Below, piece after piece: positions 17,851 through 26,786 of a DNA stretch of 64,000 nt. The DNA comes from Clostridium sp. (lineage in GTDB: Bacteria; Bacillota; Clostridia; Clostridiales; Clostridiaceae), in assembly GCF_022482905.1 (NCBI RefSeq), contig NZ_JAKVOI010000001.1, positions 2,667,958-2,731,957 on the forward strand, read 5' to 3'. A program made the position numbers and the translations under genes. Positions within the stretch are counted from its first letter, which is position 1; each line of letters opens with the position of its first letter. A model generated the notes under the pieces. It was not told the DNA's origin, made no database searches, and was given only the letters and a program-made list of their open reading frames with translations.

Positions 17851-18455
17851 TTGAAATAAAAAAAGTAACTAAAAAATTTGATGAAAAGGTAGTATTCCAG
17901 GATTTAAGTTTAACAATAGAAGATGGGGATTTTATTATATTTTCAGGGCCAAGCGGCTGTGGTAAAACTACTTTATTGAATATGATTGGTGCGATTGAAA
18001 AAATTGACAGCGGACAAATAATTGCTGATGATATTGACATTAAAAATAAAAAAAATCATCTGAACTATTTTAGGACAAAAGTGGGCTTTTTATTTCAGAA
18101 CTTTGCATTAATTGATAATAAGACTGTTAAAGAAAATTTGAAGCTTGTTAGAAATAATTGCAAGACAAATTTATCAATAGAAGAGGCCTTGAGGACTGTA
18201 GGGTTGGAAGAGAAGTTAAATAAAAAGGTATACACATTATCGGGCGGAGAACAGCAAAGAGTGGCATTGGCCAGATTAATGCTGAAAAAATGTGATATTA
18301 TACTGGCCGATGAGCCTACAGGTTCTCTTGATAAAAAGAATGCAGAATCCGTACTTGATATTTTAAAACAATTAAATAAACAGGGTAAAACAATTATACT
18401 GGTTACCCATGACGAGAATATAAAAAAGCAGGGAAACAGGGTGGTGAATTTATGA
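17847..18455 (+). CDS. ABC transporter ATPase (bacteriocin-export type)
   Basis: A 202-residue ATPase with Walker A GPSGCGKTT, Q-loop FLFQNFALID, signature LSGGEQQRVALARLM, Walker B IILADEPTG and switch His in LVTHDE. It is short, as in the lactococcin-972 group of ATPases. Start and stop overlap both neighbours by 4 bases, so the three plus-strand genes are one tightly coupled operon. It energises the 662-residue permease. Confidence 0.9.
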   Translation: MIEIKKVTKKFDEKVVFQDLSLTIEDGDFIIFSGPSGCGKTTLLNMIGAIEKIDSGQIIADDIDIKNKKNHLNYFRTKVGFLFQNFALIDNKTVKENLKLVRNNCKTNLSIEEALRTVGLEEKLNKKVYTLSGGEQQRVALARLMLKKCDIILADEPTGSLDKKNAESVLDILKQLNKQGKTIILVTHDENIKKQGNRVVNL

Positions 18456-18898
18456 ATAAAATTAATGGAAAAAGAATTATAATATTTATAATATCAGCAT
18501 TTGCAATTATGAATATTAGCTGGTTTTTAATAACAACAGTCAAATACGATAAATTTATAAAAGATCTACCTAAAGTTGAAGGCAGTTCCTATGGCATGAA
18601 AAAAGAAGATGGGTATAACTATAGTGTAAAGAAACCGGGTTATTTGCATTATACAGGGAATCTGGCAGTTTCCAACAGTAAAAAAGGTGAACTTTTGATT
18701 ATATGGCCATTGATATCCGGTGGATATGAGTATGGTGTAAGAATAGAAGAAGATGGAGAAGCATATGAAATATATGTTGATGGAAATATGAAACCAATAG
18801 ATAAAAATGACACATATGCTGTTCAAAATATTGAGCAACATAGAGCCGGTGTAGAAAAGTTGTTTTCCAAAGCCAATAAAATGTGGCAGTTAAAATAG
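18452..18898 (+). CDS. Membrane-anchored protein of unknown function, third gene of the ABC operon
   Basis: A 148-residue protein with one N-terminal membrane helix (about residues 9-29, no lipobox) and an extracellular domain carrying GGYEYGVRIEEDGEAYEIYV, a beta-rich segment. I do not recognise the family. The ATG overlaps the ATPase stop by 4 bases. By position it could be an accessory subunit, an immunity protein or a substrate-capturing protein for the exporter. A hairpin with a long T tract at 19,081-19,119 probably ends the operon. Confidence 0.75.
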   Translation: MNKINGKRIIIFIISAFAIMNISWFLITTVKYDKFIKDLPKVEGSSYGMKKEDGYNYSVKKPGYLHYTGNLAVSNSKKGELLIIWPLISGGYEYGVRIEEDGEAYEIYVDGNMKPIDKNDTYAVQNIEQHRAGVEKLFSKANKMWQLK

Positions 18899-19080
18899 CA
18901 ATCCTATTTATCTTTGGTAATATACATTAGAAAATATAACTCAGTATAAGATTTTATATAAAAAGTGAAAGAAAACATCAGGTAACTGTATTAACTGATA
19001 TGCTCTCCTTGTGCTAGATAGTAAAACTGTTTACTTGAGAATATAGATAGATTTGTGTAAAATATATTAGATTTAGTTTT

Positions 19081-19119
19081 ATATAACTGGAAATTTTGAT
19101 TTTCAGTTATATTTTTTTA
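19081..19119 (+). terminator. Probable terminator of the bacteriocin-type ABC operon
   Basis: ATATAACTG (19081-19089) pairs with CAGTTATAT (19104-19112) and is followed by a run of T. It lies about 180 bases beyond the last gene of the operon; the interval 18,899-19,080 holds no gene I can support. Confidence 0.65.
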
Positions 19120-19159
19120 TATTTAGCTAATACTAATACTGGTTTAGTATTATATTTTT

Positions 19160-19500
19160 ATATCTTTTAGATTATTCAGACTATTAAGTGCATCTTCTTC
19201 ATTAGATGCTTTATATACACATCTTAAGTCTCTCATAAATTTTTTTTATCTTTGGATACTATATATTTAATCGGATTCCTTATTTGATGTATAATACAAT
19301 TTTGAATACTAACGTCAGGAAACACTGACTTTATTGCATCTGAAAGACCTTTAAGTCCATCCATGCAGGCAATTAATATTTCTTTTACACCTCTGTTTTT
19401 TAAATCATTGCAGACTGACAGCCAGAATTTAGCACCTTCGGCTTCACCAATCCATATTCCCAAAATATCTTTATAGCCTTTCATATCAAGCGTCATAATA
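19160..19500 (-). pseudogene. IS256-family transposase fragment
   Basis: The middle of a mutator-type transposase: GVKEILIACMDGLKGLSDAI then VFPDVSIQNCIIHQIRNPIK, containing the second catalytic Asp and the conserved C/H region. The frame breaks at a poly-A tract near 19232 and continues as FMRDLRCVYKASNEEDAL. Both ends of the roughly 400-residue protein are missing. No inverted repeats are visible. It borders the CPBP cassette at 19,500, which has a decayed second copy at 26,497. Confidence 0.85.
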
Positions 19501-19565
19501 CCCTGTGCTTTCTTTTATGTTAAAATAGAGTCTAGATAATGAAATAAATTAAAAGGAGCATCAAT

Positions 19566-20420
19566 ATGGGAAAAAATAGATTGTATCATCTGTGGAAGTC
19601 CATACTGGTTATTTATCTGATATGTTTTGTATTGAGAGTATTTGAATACATGTTTATCCGCACTGATCAGAGTATTTTCGGTGAAGCATTCATACACAAA
19701 CTGGCTGGTATCCTTGTGCTGGCATTTTCAATACGATATTTTTCATTCAGCTGGTCTCAAGTTGGTTTCACTGGAAGATCAGCAGTCAGAAATGCACTAT
19801 ATGGCTTCCTGCTTGGAGCAGCCGTATTTACAATTGCCTATGGTATTGAATTTTTTATGCAATTGTCAGGAGGTAACACCCCTTCACTGCAGATCTATGT
19901 AACCAGCTATGCCATTGATGGAAATCAAGGCAGACAAACCTGTTTGTTGTTTTTCACTTTTTGCATTATCGGGAATATTATAAATGTGGCCATGGAAGAA
20001 GGTATCTTCCGGGGTTTGTTCATCAAACTCTTCGAAATAAAATACTCCTTTGTCAAAGCTGCTGTTTTATCCTCTCTCCTATTTGGCATCTGGCATATAG
20101 CAGCTCCTGTGCGCAATCTACTGGACGGGAAAACCAGCATGAGCGGAACTGTCATGATTTCCCTTATACTTATTTTAACAACAGGAATTACAGGAATAAA
20201 ATTCTGTCTGCTTACTAAAATTACAGGTTCACTCTGGATGTCTATGGCTGATCACTTCACAAATAATATAATCATCAATATTTTACATATAGCAACGGCC
20301 TCCGGCACAGATGAATTGCAAATGCTCCGCATTGCCATTGCCCAAACCGTATCCTTCCTTATTGTACTTTTCATCTACCGGAAAAGCAGAGCACACTATA
20401 AACAGACATTTCGTGCATAA
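19566..20420 (+). CDS. CPBP-family intramembrane metalloprotease
   Basis: A 284-residue membrane protein with about eight hydrophobic segments and the CPBP/Abi motifs: EEGIFRG (motif 1, near residue 147), FGIWHI (motif 2) and DHFTNN (motif 3). Such proteins are putative CAAX-like or bacteriocin-immunity proteases; the substrate is unknown. ATG at 19566 follows AAAGGAG. The promoter region and pieces of the coding sequence recur at 26,497-26,725 as a deleted copy. A different CPBP gene converges on it at 20,427. Confidence 0.88.
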   Translation: MGKNRLYHLWKSILVIYLICFVLRVFEYMFIRTDQSIFGEAFIHKLAGILVLAFSIRYFSFSWSQVGFTGRSAVRNALYGFLLGAAVFTIAYGIEFFMQLSGGNTPSLQIYVTSYAIDGNQGRQTCLLFFTFCIIGNIINVAMEEGIFRGLFIKLFEIKYSFVKAAVLSSLLFGIWHIAAPVRNLLDGKTSMSGTVMISLILILTTGITGIKFCLLTKITGSLWMSMADHFTNNIIINILHIATASGTDELQMLRIAIAQTVSFLIVLFIYRKSRAHYKQTFRA

Positions 20421-20426
20421 AGAACA

Positions 20427-21200
20427 TCAGCATTCATAAGCTTTATTTTTTCTTTTTACAAACCATATAACCAACAACAGTGCAACAGCCATCCATGCAC
20501 TAAAAAGCCATGTGTTTACATGTGAGCCATAGTTGGGGAAAATACCTGTTGTCACATTTATCATGGTATGAAAAGCCAGACCTGTGAACAAACTTTTGCC
20601 ACCATACATATAGGCATAGATCATTGCAGTTCTCATAAGAACATTTAAAATGCACATTCCAATAATCCACCCTGCGGGATGTGCCCAGCTCCAGGGAATG
20701 ATATGCCAGACGGCCCACACTCCCCCGATAATTATACCTGCTTTAATTGGCCCATATTCTTTGGTCAGTGGTTCAGTCAGGATAGCTGTCCATCCAAATT
20801 CTTCAGGTATTGCTCCCAGAAAATAAAGAACTATCATCAGCGGAATCTCTCTATAGGGAAACACTATTTCTGCCGGCAGTGGAAAAGGAAACACCCGCAT
20901 TGTAAAATATGTTAACACCGTAACTAAAGGCATACATGCCAGGCAAAAAATTATCCACCATCTGCTGGCCCTGTTTATATCGAAAATACTTTTAAACAAA
21001 AATGTAATTCTTTCTATTCCATTTTCTTTCCATGCATATATCAATGACAAGAAGAAAGGTACCATAATCATTAAAAAGCTGATTGGCAGGCCAAAAGGCA
21101 GCCCTTTAACGGGAAAGAATGCACCCCAGATATAAAACGGTACTGATAATATTAAAGTTGTCATCAAAAACATAAAATATTTTACATTTGATTTTATCAT
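20427..21200 (-). CDS. CPBP-family intramembrane metalloprotease
   Basis: A 257-residue membrane protein, seven to eight helices, with PEEFGW as motif 1, WAVWHIIPW as motif 2 and FHTMIN as motif 3. It is only distantly related to the 19,566 gene. It converges with that gene (6-base gap) and follows a broken third CPBP gene (21,209-21,620) in the same direction. Function and substrate are unknown; bacteriocin self-immunity is a common role for the family. Confidence 0.88.
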   Translation of the reverse strand: MIKSNVKYFMFLMTTLILSVPFYIWGAFFPVKGLPFGLPISFLMIMVPFFLSLIYAWKENGIERITFLFKSIFDINRASRWWIIFCLACMPLVTVLTYFTMRVFPFPLPAEIVFPYREIPLMIVLYFLGAIPEEFGWTAILTEPLTKEYGPIKAGIIIGGVWAVWHIIPWSWAHPAGWIIGMCILNVLMRTAMIYAYMYGGKSLFTGLAFHTMINVTTGIFPNYGSHVNTWLFSAWMAVALLLVIWFVKRKNKAYEC

Positions 21201-21208
21201 ATATTACC

Positions 21209-21620
21209 TCACGCTTTATTTTTTCCATGTAGGAATTTTGAAAGATATATCGCATAAAATAAGGAAATAATCAAAATTACTATCAGCAAAGAGGATTGTG
21301 CACTGACTGATGCATTTGTAATAGTTCCGCCAATATTAAATACAATATGAAAAAGAATACCCGGCAGGATATTTTTTGTGACAGCCACAAGCAGTGCAAG
21401 AACAATGCCTATTACTATTGCAACACCAATCTGTGCTGCCAGCTCTACAGCAGCATATCCTCTAAACAAATTGACAACATGCCCTATACCAAATGTTATT
21501 CCGGAAATAAAAATCCCCTGAACAGCACCTCTTCTACAAAACCCGTCCCTATCATTAAAAAGCAGGAAAGAACAATCATGGTAATTGAAAACGCAGGATT
21601 CAATCCTGCAAAAAAGATGT
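21209..21620 (-). pseudogene. CPBP protease remnant, N-terminus lost and frameshifted
   Basis: Upstream codons read FAGLNPAFSITMIVLSC and then VEEVLFRGF, the first CPBP motif; the frame is broken in a T run near 21510 and continues as ISGITFGIGHVVNLFRG (motif 2), ending with FHIVFNIGG (motif 3) and a final helix. No start or signal region remains for the first ~100 residues. It is the third CPBP gene within 2 kb. Confidence 0.8.
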
Positions 21621-21679
21621 AATAATCATATCATCTCTTATAGGATTAAGCAATAATAAACCATGGTATAAAAAGATAG

Positions 21680-21731
21680 TTGACAGCAATAGCAGATTAT
21701 GCTATATTAATGACTGATGTCAGTCATTAAT
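21680..21731 (+). promoter_or_regulatory. Promoter and 26-bp operator of the second TetR gene
   Basis: TTGACA (21680-21685) and TATATT (21703-21708) are 17 bases apart. A perfect inverted repeat, ATTAATGACTGA and its complement around a 2-base centre, spans 21706-21731, from the -10 element past the expected transcription start. This is a textbook autoregulatory site for the TetR protein starting at 21,750. Confidence 0.85.
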
Positions 21732-21749
21732 CATTTGGAGGTGTTACTA

Positions 21750-22403
21750 ATGGCAAGACAATCAAGCATCAAAAAAGAAGACCTGCTTTCCACCGCATTA
21801 GCTTTATTTCGTAAAAATGGTGTAGATCACACCAGCGTGAGCGATATCGTCAAAGAACTGCATATTGCACAAGGATCGTTTTACAACTATTTCCGATCAA
21901 AGGATGATATTTTTGCAGCAGTGTTAGAACTGGTCACGGAAAATACTATAAAGGAGATGCAGAAAACACTGAATCGGACCGATATCAACCCGGTCCAGAA
22001 ACTTAATCTGCTTACCATACAGGACTTTTGCATGAACCGACATAACGATAGCCTTTTTGATGTTTTATACGAAAGCCGCTATACATCTGCCCATCTGCAG
22101 TATATCGTCAGCCGCATCAACAAGCTCAAGCCCATTTATGCAGAACTGATTCGACAAGGCGTAAAAGAAGGATGCTTCACCACCCCTTATCCGGAAGAAG
22201 CAGCACAGTTTCTACTTACAGCCACCAAGTTTGTTTTCGACCCTGCGTTCTTTACTTACAATCGGGAAGAAATGCTTCGCATGGCAAGGGCTGTTGGTGA
22301 CTTTTATGAACGGGTACTGGGGTCAGCACATAACATGCAGATGCAGAACGAGATGGAACAAAATATTGCCGCATATTGGGAGAGTGAATATCATGAAAAT
22401 TAA
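21750..22403 (+). CDS. TetR-family transcriptional regulator
   Basis: A 217-residue repressor with helix-turn-helix residues in TALALFRKNGVDHTSVSDIV and GSFYNYFRSKDDIF. The ligand domain is not diagnostic. ATG at 21750 has TTGGAGGTG before it; the frame upstream to 21717 covers the operator. The next gene starts inside this one's 3' end (22,393), so an alpha/beta hydrolase is coexpressed. The base composition of this and the next two genes looks richer in GC than surrounding DNA, suggesting transfer as a block. Confidence 0.9.
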   Translation: MARQSSIKKEDLLSTALALFRKNGVDHTSVSDIVKELHIAQGSFYNYFRSKDDIFAAVLELVTENTIKEMQKTLNRTDINPVQKLNLLTIQDFCMNRHNDSLFDVLYESRYTSAHLQYIVSRINKLKPIYAELIRQGVKEGCFTTPYPEEAAQFLLTATKFVFDPAFFTYNREEMLRMARAVGDFYERVLGSAHNMQMQNEMEQNIAAYWESEYHEN

Positions 22404-23622
22404 TATTGAAGACGAACAGATTTCTTTTCAAGTACTACGTATGCTCAGTGAAGTATCTTCAGAGCAAGCTGATGTCAATGAGGTCCTCAATACAGTCCGG
22501 ACCATCCGGGAGGGTGATTACAACAGTTGGTATGGGGAATGGGCCAGTACGGCAGACCGGGTGTGTCATATTGCCGAAGAATTCCTTGCTGGCCATCATC
22601 TCACGAGTGCTGCCGAAACATTTCTGCGAGCGTCCAACTATTATCGGGCCGCAGCTTTCTACCGCGGCGTTTTGATGACGGAAAACTGCAGTGCAGAAAC
22701 AAGTGACAAACTGGAGCAGATGGATGCACTTGCTCTGGACTGCTTTCAAAAAGTCATCCAATATGGAACAACCGTTATCCTACCTATGGAAATTCCTTAT
22801 GAAAAGACAACTCTTCCGGCACTTTTTTACCCTGTTTCCAAAGAAGAAGACACAAAGACCGCACCCACATTGATCCTTCTCAACGGATATGACGGCACAA
22901 AAGAAGAAATGCACGGCATCGCACTGAAGGCCCTAAAACGTGGGATGAATTGCCTATCGTTTGAAGGCCCAGGTCAGGGTGAGATGATCCGCAGAAGAGA
23001 AATCCCGTTCCGTCCGGATTGGGAAAATGTATTGTCACCCGTGGTGGATTTTCTAATTGAGAAGCTAGGCGTCAATTCCCAAAAAATCATTCTGTGGGGG
23101 CAAAGCATGGGAGGATATCTGGCACCTCGAGCAGCCGCATTTGAACATAGATTGGCAGCTTGTGTCGCCAACAGCGGAGTTTATGATTTTATGGGTGAGC
23201 GCCGGCCTGAGGGTATGGAACGAGAAGAGTTTTTTCAAAACATCGCTACTACGCCAGAGACAAAAGTGGACACCATTATGAAAAAGCAGATGGCTCAAAG
23301 CACTCAAGTCAATTGGGCACTTAGGCATGGAATGTATGTCTTTGGGGTCAAAAATCTCAAAGAATTCATGCTCAAGGCAAAATACTATTATCTAGGTGAT
23401 GTGGTGCAACAAATCAAATGCCCCACACTAATTGTAGACAGTGAAAATGAAACCAACTTTCCAGGTCAGGCAAAGCGGCTCTATGATCAGCTCCGCTGCC
23501 CCAAGAAGTATCTGCTGTTTACTCGAGAGCAGGACGCAGCCGAACACTGTGAGGTAGGTGCCAAACTTTTTGCGAACAGCAGCACCTTCAACTGGATCGA
23601 AGAGACCCTCCAAAGCATATAA
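22393..23622 (+). CDS. Alpha/beta hydrolase (FrsA/dihydropseudooxynicotine-hydrolase-like)
   Basis: A 409-residue cytosolic hydrolase: a helical N-terminal domain (about residues 1-120), then the hydrolase fold with LLNGYDGTKEEMHG (oxyanion side), nucleophile Ser238 in GQSMGG, Asp in VDSENETNF and His in AAEHCEV. All triad residues are present. Relatives act on small esters or C-C bonds, but the substrate is unknown. The start at 22393 overlaps the TetR gene by 11 bases, so the TetR protein probably senses the substrate or a related compound. Confidence 0.85.
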   Translation: MKINIEDEQISFQVLRMLSEVSSEQADVNEVLNTVRTIREGDYNSWYGEWASTADRVCHIAEEFLAGHHLTSAAETFLRASNYYRAAAFYRGVLMTENCSAETSDKLEQMDALALDCFQKVIQYGTTVILPMEIPYEKTTLPALFYPVSKEEDTKTAPTLILLNGYDGTKEEMHGIALKALKRGMNCLSFEGPGQGEMIRRREIPFRPDWENVLSPVVDFLIEKLGVNSQKIILWGQSMGGYLAPRAAAFEHRLAACVANSGVYDFMGERRPEGMEREEFFQNIATTPETKVDTIMKKQMAQSTQVNWALRHGMYVFGVKNLKEFMLKAKYYYLGDVVQQIKCPTLIVDSENETNFPGQAKRLYDQLRCPKKYLLFTREQDAAEHCEVGAKLFANSSTFNWIEETLQSI

Positions 23623-23645
23623 AAGCGATAAAGGCAGGTTTACAT

Positions 23646-24405
23646 ATGAATCTTACGGACAAAAATAAAGGCTTTATTTGCAGTGCATCGGCATCTGCTC
23701 TCTGGGGAATTCTGCCACTGTTCTGGAATCTCCTCAAGCAGGTACCTTCGGATCAAATACTAGCGCACAGAATTGTATGGGCACTTGCATTCATGGTGAT
23801 TTATATCTCCTCAATTGGGAAAAAAGGCCAACTGCTCCGTAGTTTTTTACATCCAAAAAATATTGGCTTAGTTTTTCTGGCGACTCTTTTTAACTGCGGC
23901 AACTGGTATCTTGATTCTGGTTGCTGCTTACGGAAAATTTCCGTGGATCTCCCTAATCTTAGCCGTCAGCTTCGCTCTCTACGGACTCATCAAGAAAATA
24001 GTTCCGCTGAACGCATCTGTGGGGCTAACGATGGAAATGATGCTGACCTCACCCTTTGCCATCGGTTATATCCTTTGGATACAATATGTTGGCGCAGGTG
24101 CCATCGGTAAAATTGACCTTTTGACGACGGCGTTATTGCTTAGTTCGGGAATTGTCACAGCTGTGCCGCTTTTACTGTTTGCCGAAGGAGCAAAGCGAAC
24201 CCGTCTCTCCATAGTAGGTTTTTTACAGTACATTTCCCCTACAATTAGTTTCCTGCTAGGAATTTTCGTTTTTCATGAAAAACTGTCATCCATCGATTGG
24301 ATCAGCTACAGTTGCATCTGGACAGCCGTTCTTATGTTTGCCTTAGCAGGTATTTTACAACCTAAGTTCGCCCCACCAGCCTATAAACTAGGCTGCAAAA
24401 AGTAA
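23646..24405 (+). pseudogene. rarD: RarD-type EamA transporter, internally deleted and frameshifted
   Basis: The N-terminal part reads KGFICSASASALWGILPLFW and HRIVWALAFM, the usual start of RarD permeases, up to FNCGNWYL. It then jumps, out of frame, to ILVAAYGKFPWISLILAVSF, normally found about 60 residues later; the helix pair with the GYFINPL region is missing. The C-terminal half is intact through LQYISPTISFLLGIF. The join is at about 23905-23920. A 1-frame shift plus a deletion make a functional transporter unlikely. Confidence 0.85.
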
Positions 24406-24430
24406 AAAAGAAACAAATTACTTTTTGCAG
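24393..24430. repeat. 13-bp inverted repeat at the end of the rarD remnant
   Basis: CTGCAAAAAGTAA pairs with TTACTTTTTGCAG around a 12-base loop, overlapping the last codons. No T tract follows the stem on the plus strand, so it is at best a weak terminator. Confidence 0.45.
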
Positions 24431-24556
24431 GAATAGTAGTAATCTGCTTACTCATTTCAAAACCTCCTTAACGCAAAAATACAGCATCCACTTGGACACT
24501 GTAAACTTAAAATAATATTTTAGAGAAGAGGACTGACCTATGAAATTAAGCAGGAA

Positions 24557-25438
24557 TTGAAAAACTATTACTGTATTAATGTGCCAACGAACTTAGGTAC
24601 AAATAATATTTGGGAATCGAAAATCTCAGTACAGGCCGACGAGTCTGGAAGAATTTCTCTAAAAGATAGCTGCGCAATTGATGGATCTTACAAAGGAATA
24701 GCTCAAATGGGCTTATTTTACAATAGCCAGCCCAAAAATACAAAAAAGATCAAATTGCCTCAAAATCTGAAAAGTATTGCAAAAAACGATAAATTTCAAA
24801 TTGTAATTTCAATCGTCGAACATGGAAAAGTGATTGCAGCAAACTCATTTCTCAGGTATTACCAATTGCCGACAATTGCATCAAAAGATATCGACTTAGG
24901 TGAAGCCTGTGGAAGAGTTTTCTTCGAGAAAAGACAATCACAGAAGCCGGCGATTATCGTTGTCAGTGGTAGCGACGGGCGTATAGAGAAAGCTCAAAAT
25001 ATCGCACAGCTGTTTGCAAGTCATGGTTTTGTGGCCTTAGCGGTGGGTTACTTTGGGTTAGCAGGTTTGTCTAGGAATTTAGAGAAAATTCCGATTGAAA
25101 TCATTGAACGAAGTGCTTCATATTTAGCATTACTACCGCAAGTTGACGAAAAAAGGATAGGTTTGTACGGGCGCTCAAAAGGGGCTGAACTGGCTTTGAC
25201 TGCCGCAACATACTTTCAAAACATTAAGTGCGTAGTTGCAAATTCACCTTCGAATATTGTTTTAGAAGGCATGTGTGGGTGGAGACCTTCGCATTCGTCT
25301 TCATGGACATACCAAGGTAAAGAACTTCCTTTTAAGAAATTCCACATTGTACAATATTTGCTCACTAAAATTGCTAAGCTGTCTCCGTCAAACAATCCCC
25401 AAAATGCTGAAATAAGGAAGTTTACAAGATTCAATTGA
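24557..25438 (+). pseudogene. Acyl-CoA thioester hydrolase/BAAT-family protein, C-terminally truncated
   Basis: The first ~100 residues match the BAAT N-terminal beta domain; the hydrolase part has IIVVSGSDGRIEKAQNIAQ and the nucleophile elbow GLYGRSKGAEL (Ser in the Cys/Ser position), then VANSPSNIVLEG. After HIVQYLLTKIAKL the sequence runs out of family character and stops at 293 residues; full proteins are about 400-430 and carry Asp and His later, both absent here. The proposed TTG start (24557) has only a weak AGCAGGA site; an ATG at 24541 in another frame stops after six codons. Probably dead. Confidence 0.65.
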
Positions 25439-25496
25439 TTCTTGGGAGCAAACAATCAACTTTTTTCAGCAGGATCTGTAAAAAACAAGCTCATTA

Positions 25497-25545
25497 CACA
25501 GCATTGAAACAGAAAAAACATAAGGAAAAGCACAGGGGACGATAG
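25497..25545. repeat. Imperfect direct repeat, copy 1
   Basis: About 49 bases containing ACAGAAAAAACATAAGGAAA and GGACGATAG recur, with a few changes, at 26445-26495. The stretch 25,440-25,629 has no gene. These copies look like recombination scars around the inserted genes between them. Confidence 0.6.
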
Positions 25546-25629
25546 TATTGATGTCAATCCTTCCACTACAGACTACACATAACAAGTACATCAATACCAT
25601 AATCGTGAGATAAGCTGAACTTCAATTCT

Positions 25630-26061
25630 CTACATATGTCTTTCATAATGGATTTCAACAACTATCTCAACTATCAGTAAAAAGCCCAGCAATCCACCAG
25701 TAACTGTAACAGTAGGAATCCACACTAAATTTGAAGTTAGTCCATACGCCACCAGACCTCCTGCAGTAATAAGAATCAGACAGCCATAAAGAACCTTTAA
25801 TGTCAGTGACTTGGTTTTCAATTGTAAAAGACTGTTTCTTTCATCCTGTTTTTCAACAATATCTTCTCTTGTAGCTTGTTTGGAAAAAGCACGGGTGAAA
25901 CCGTTAATACCCATTATGATAAGCACTATAGCAATGACAACACCTTTGATTCGTTGTGGCAAAGAGCTATCCTGCGATAAAATATTAATGATCGCACTAA
26001 AGGCACCCAATGCTGTCCATATAACTGCAAAAAACAATCCCCTTTTATTATAAATTTTCAT
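25630..26061 (-). CDS. DUF2178-like membrane protein
   Basis: A 143-residue protein with about four membrane helices; two N-terminal, then a cytosolic segment with ATREDIVEKQDERNSLLQLK and two C-terminal ones. The DERNxxxxxKxxxxT pattern is typical of small membrane proteins paired with Cro-like regulators. ATG at 26061 has GGAGG 8 bases upstream and lies within the end of the XRE gene (14-base overlap), so the two are coupled. Function unknown. Confidence 0.75.
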   Translation of the reverse strand: MKIYNKRGLFFAVIWTALGAFSAIINILSQDSSLPQRIKGVVIAIVLIIMGINGFTRAFSKQATREDIVEKQDERNSLLQLKTKSLTLKVLYGCLILITAGGLVAYGLTSNLVWIPTVTVTGGLLGFLLIVEIVVEIHYERHM

Positions 26062-26278
26062 ATTGTTGATCCTCCAACTCTTTATTTTCTTTGAGGCAGC
26101 ATAAATCCTCCACCGTTGTTCCGAATACCTCTGCCATTCGATATGCCAGCATAAGAGAAGGCCTATACTGTTCTTTCTCGATAGAAATGATAGTTCTTGA
26201 AGAAACATAAACTAAGTCAGCTAATTGTTGTTGTGTCAAATTAGCTTTTTTCCGTAATTCTCTCACTCTTGTTCTCAT
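26048..26278 (-). CDS. Small XRE/Cro-family regulator
   Basis: A 76-residue helix-turn-helix protein: RVRELRKKANLTQQQLADLV, SSRTIISIEKEQYRPSL and AEVFGTTVEDLC, the common YozG-like architecture. It is the first gene of a two-gene operon with the DUF2178-like membrane protein. A 17-bp-arm inverted repeat 20 bases upstream is its likely operator. Confidence 0.88.
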   Translation of the reverse strand: MRTRVRELRKKANLTQQQLADLVYVSSRTIISIEKEQYRPSLMLAYRMAEVFGTTVEDLCCLKENKELEDQQYENL

Positions 26279-26295
26279 GATTTTCTTCCCTTCCT

Positions 26296-26333
26296 AATAT
26301 GAAGTTAGCTTCACGGGAAGCTAACTTCATATT
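26296..26333. promoter_or_regulatory. Inverted repeat upstream of the XRE gene
   Basis: AATATGAAGTTAGCTTC (26296-26312) and its exact complement (26317-26333) flank ACGG. A 17-bp perfect dyad just before the regulator start suggests autoregulation. Confidence 0.65.
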
Positions 26334-26444
26334 ACTATAAAACTTCAGGTACTGTCAAGATTGAATATATCTTTTTTATCTCTCCATCTTTTTCCTACAT
26401 CCGGCGAAGTTTTCATTAATGGAAATTCCGTTTCAAGTGAATAC

Positions 26445-26495
26445 CACAGGGCATTGGGACAGAAAAAACATAGGGAAAAACACAGAGGACGATAG
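26445..26495. repeat. Imperfect direct repeat, copy 2
   Basis: Matches 25497-25545; here it directly precedes the duplicated CPBP promoter segment (TGTGCTTTCTTTTATGTTAA). Confidence 0.6.
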
Positions 26496-26496
26496 C

Positions 26497-26725
26497 ACTC
26501 TGTGCTTTCTTTTATGTTAAAATGAATCTTAGATAATGAAATAAACTAAAACTGATCAAAGTATTTTCGGTGAAGCATTCATACACAAACTGGCCGGTAT
26601 TCTCGTGCTGGCATTTTCAGTACGATATTTTTGATTCAGCTGGTCTCAAGTGGGTTTCACTGGCAGATCAACTGTCAGGAGGTAAAGCAGAGCACATCAT
26701 AAACAGACATTTCGTACATAAAATA
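26497..26725 (+). pseudogene. Internally deleted copy of the 19.5 kb CPBP protease cassette
   Basis: The segment follows 19,500-20,422 with three deletions. The promoter part (TGTGCTTTCTTTTATGTTAA onward) matches 19,502-19,558; it then skips about 100 bases to match 19,662-19,785, skips to GTCAGGAGGTAA (19,865), and skips again to AGCAGAGCAC (20,386) through the stop region. An in-frame TGA breaks the coding part after TACGATATTTT. The mean identity is high by eye, so the duplication is fairly recent. Confidence 0.8.
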
Positions 26726-26766
26726 ATAAGGCAATCCTTCTACACGACAGGACTACCTTATTATTC
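26723..26766. terminator. Hairpin between CPBP remnant and effector-binding gene
   Basis: AATAATAAGG pairs with CCTTATTATT with an inner CCT/AGG pairing. It lies beyond the stop of the minus-strand gene at 26,787 and may end that transcript; no long T tract is present. Confidence 0.5.
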
Positions 26767-26786
26767 ACAATCTACATCAGAACATG

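Noticed and set aside
24393-24430. Rho-independent terminator after rarD
   Set aside because: Good stem but no T tract on the coding strand; listed only as an inverted repeat.
24541-24561. Six-codon ORF before the BAAT-like gene as a leader peptide
   Set aside because: Probably the original start region in a shifted frame of an already decayed gene, with no attenuator structure.
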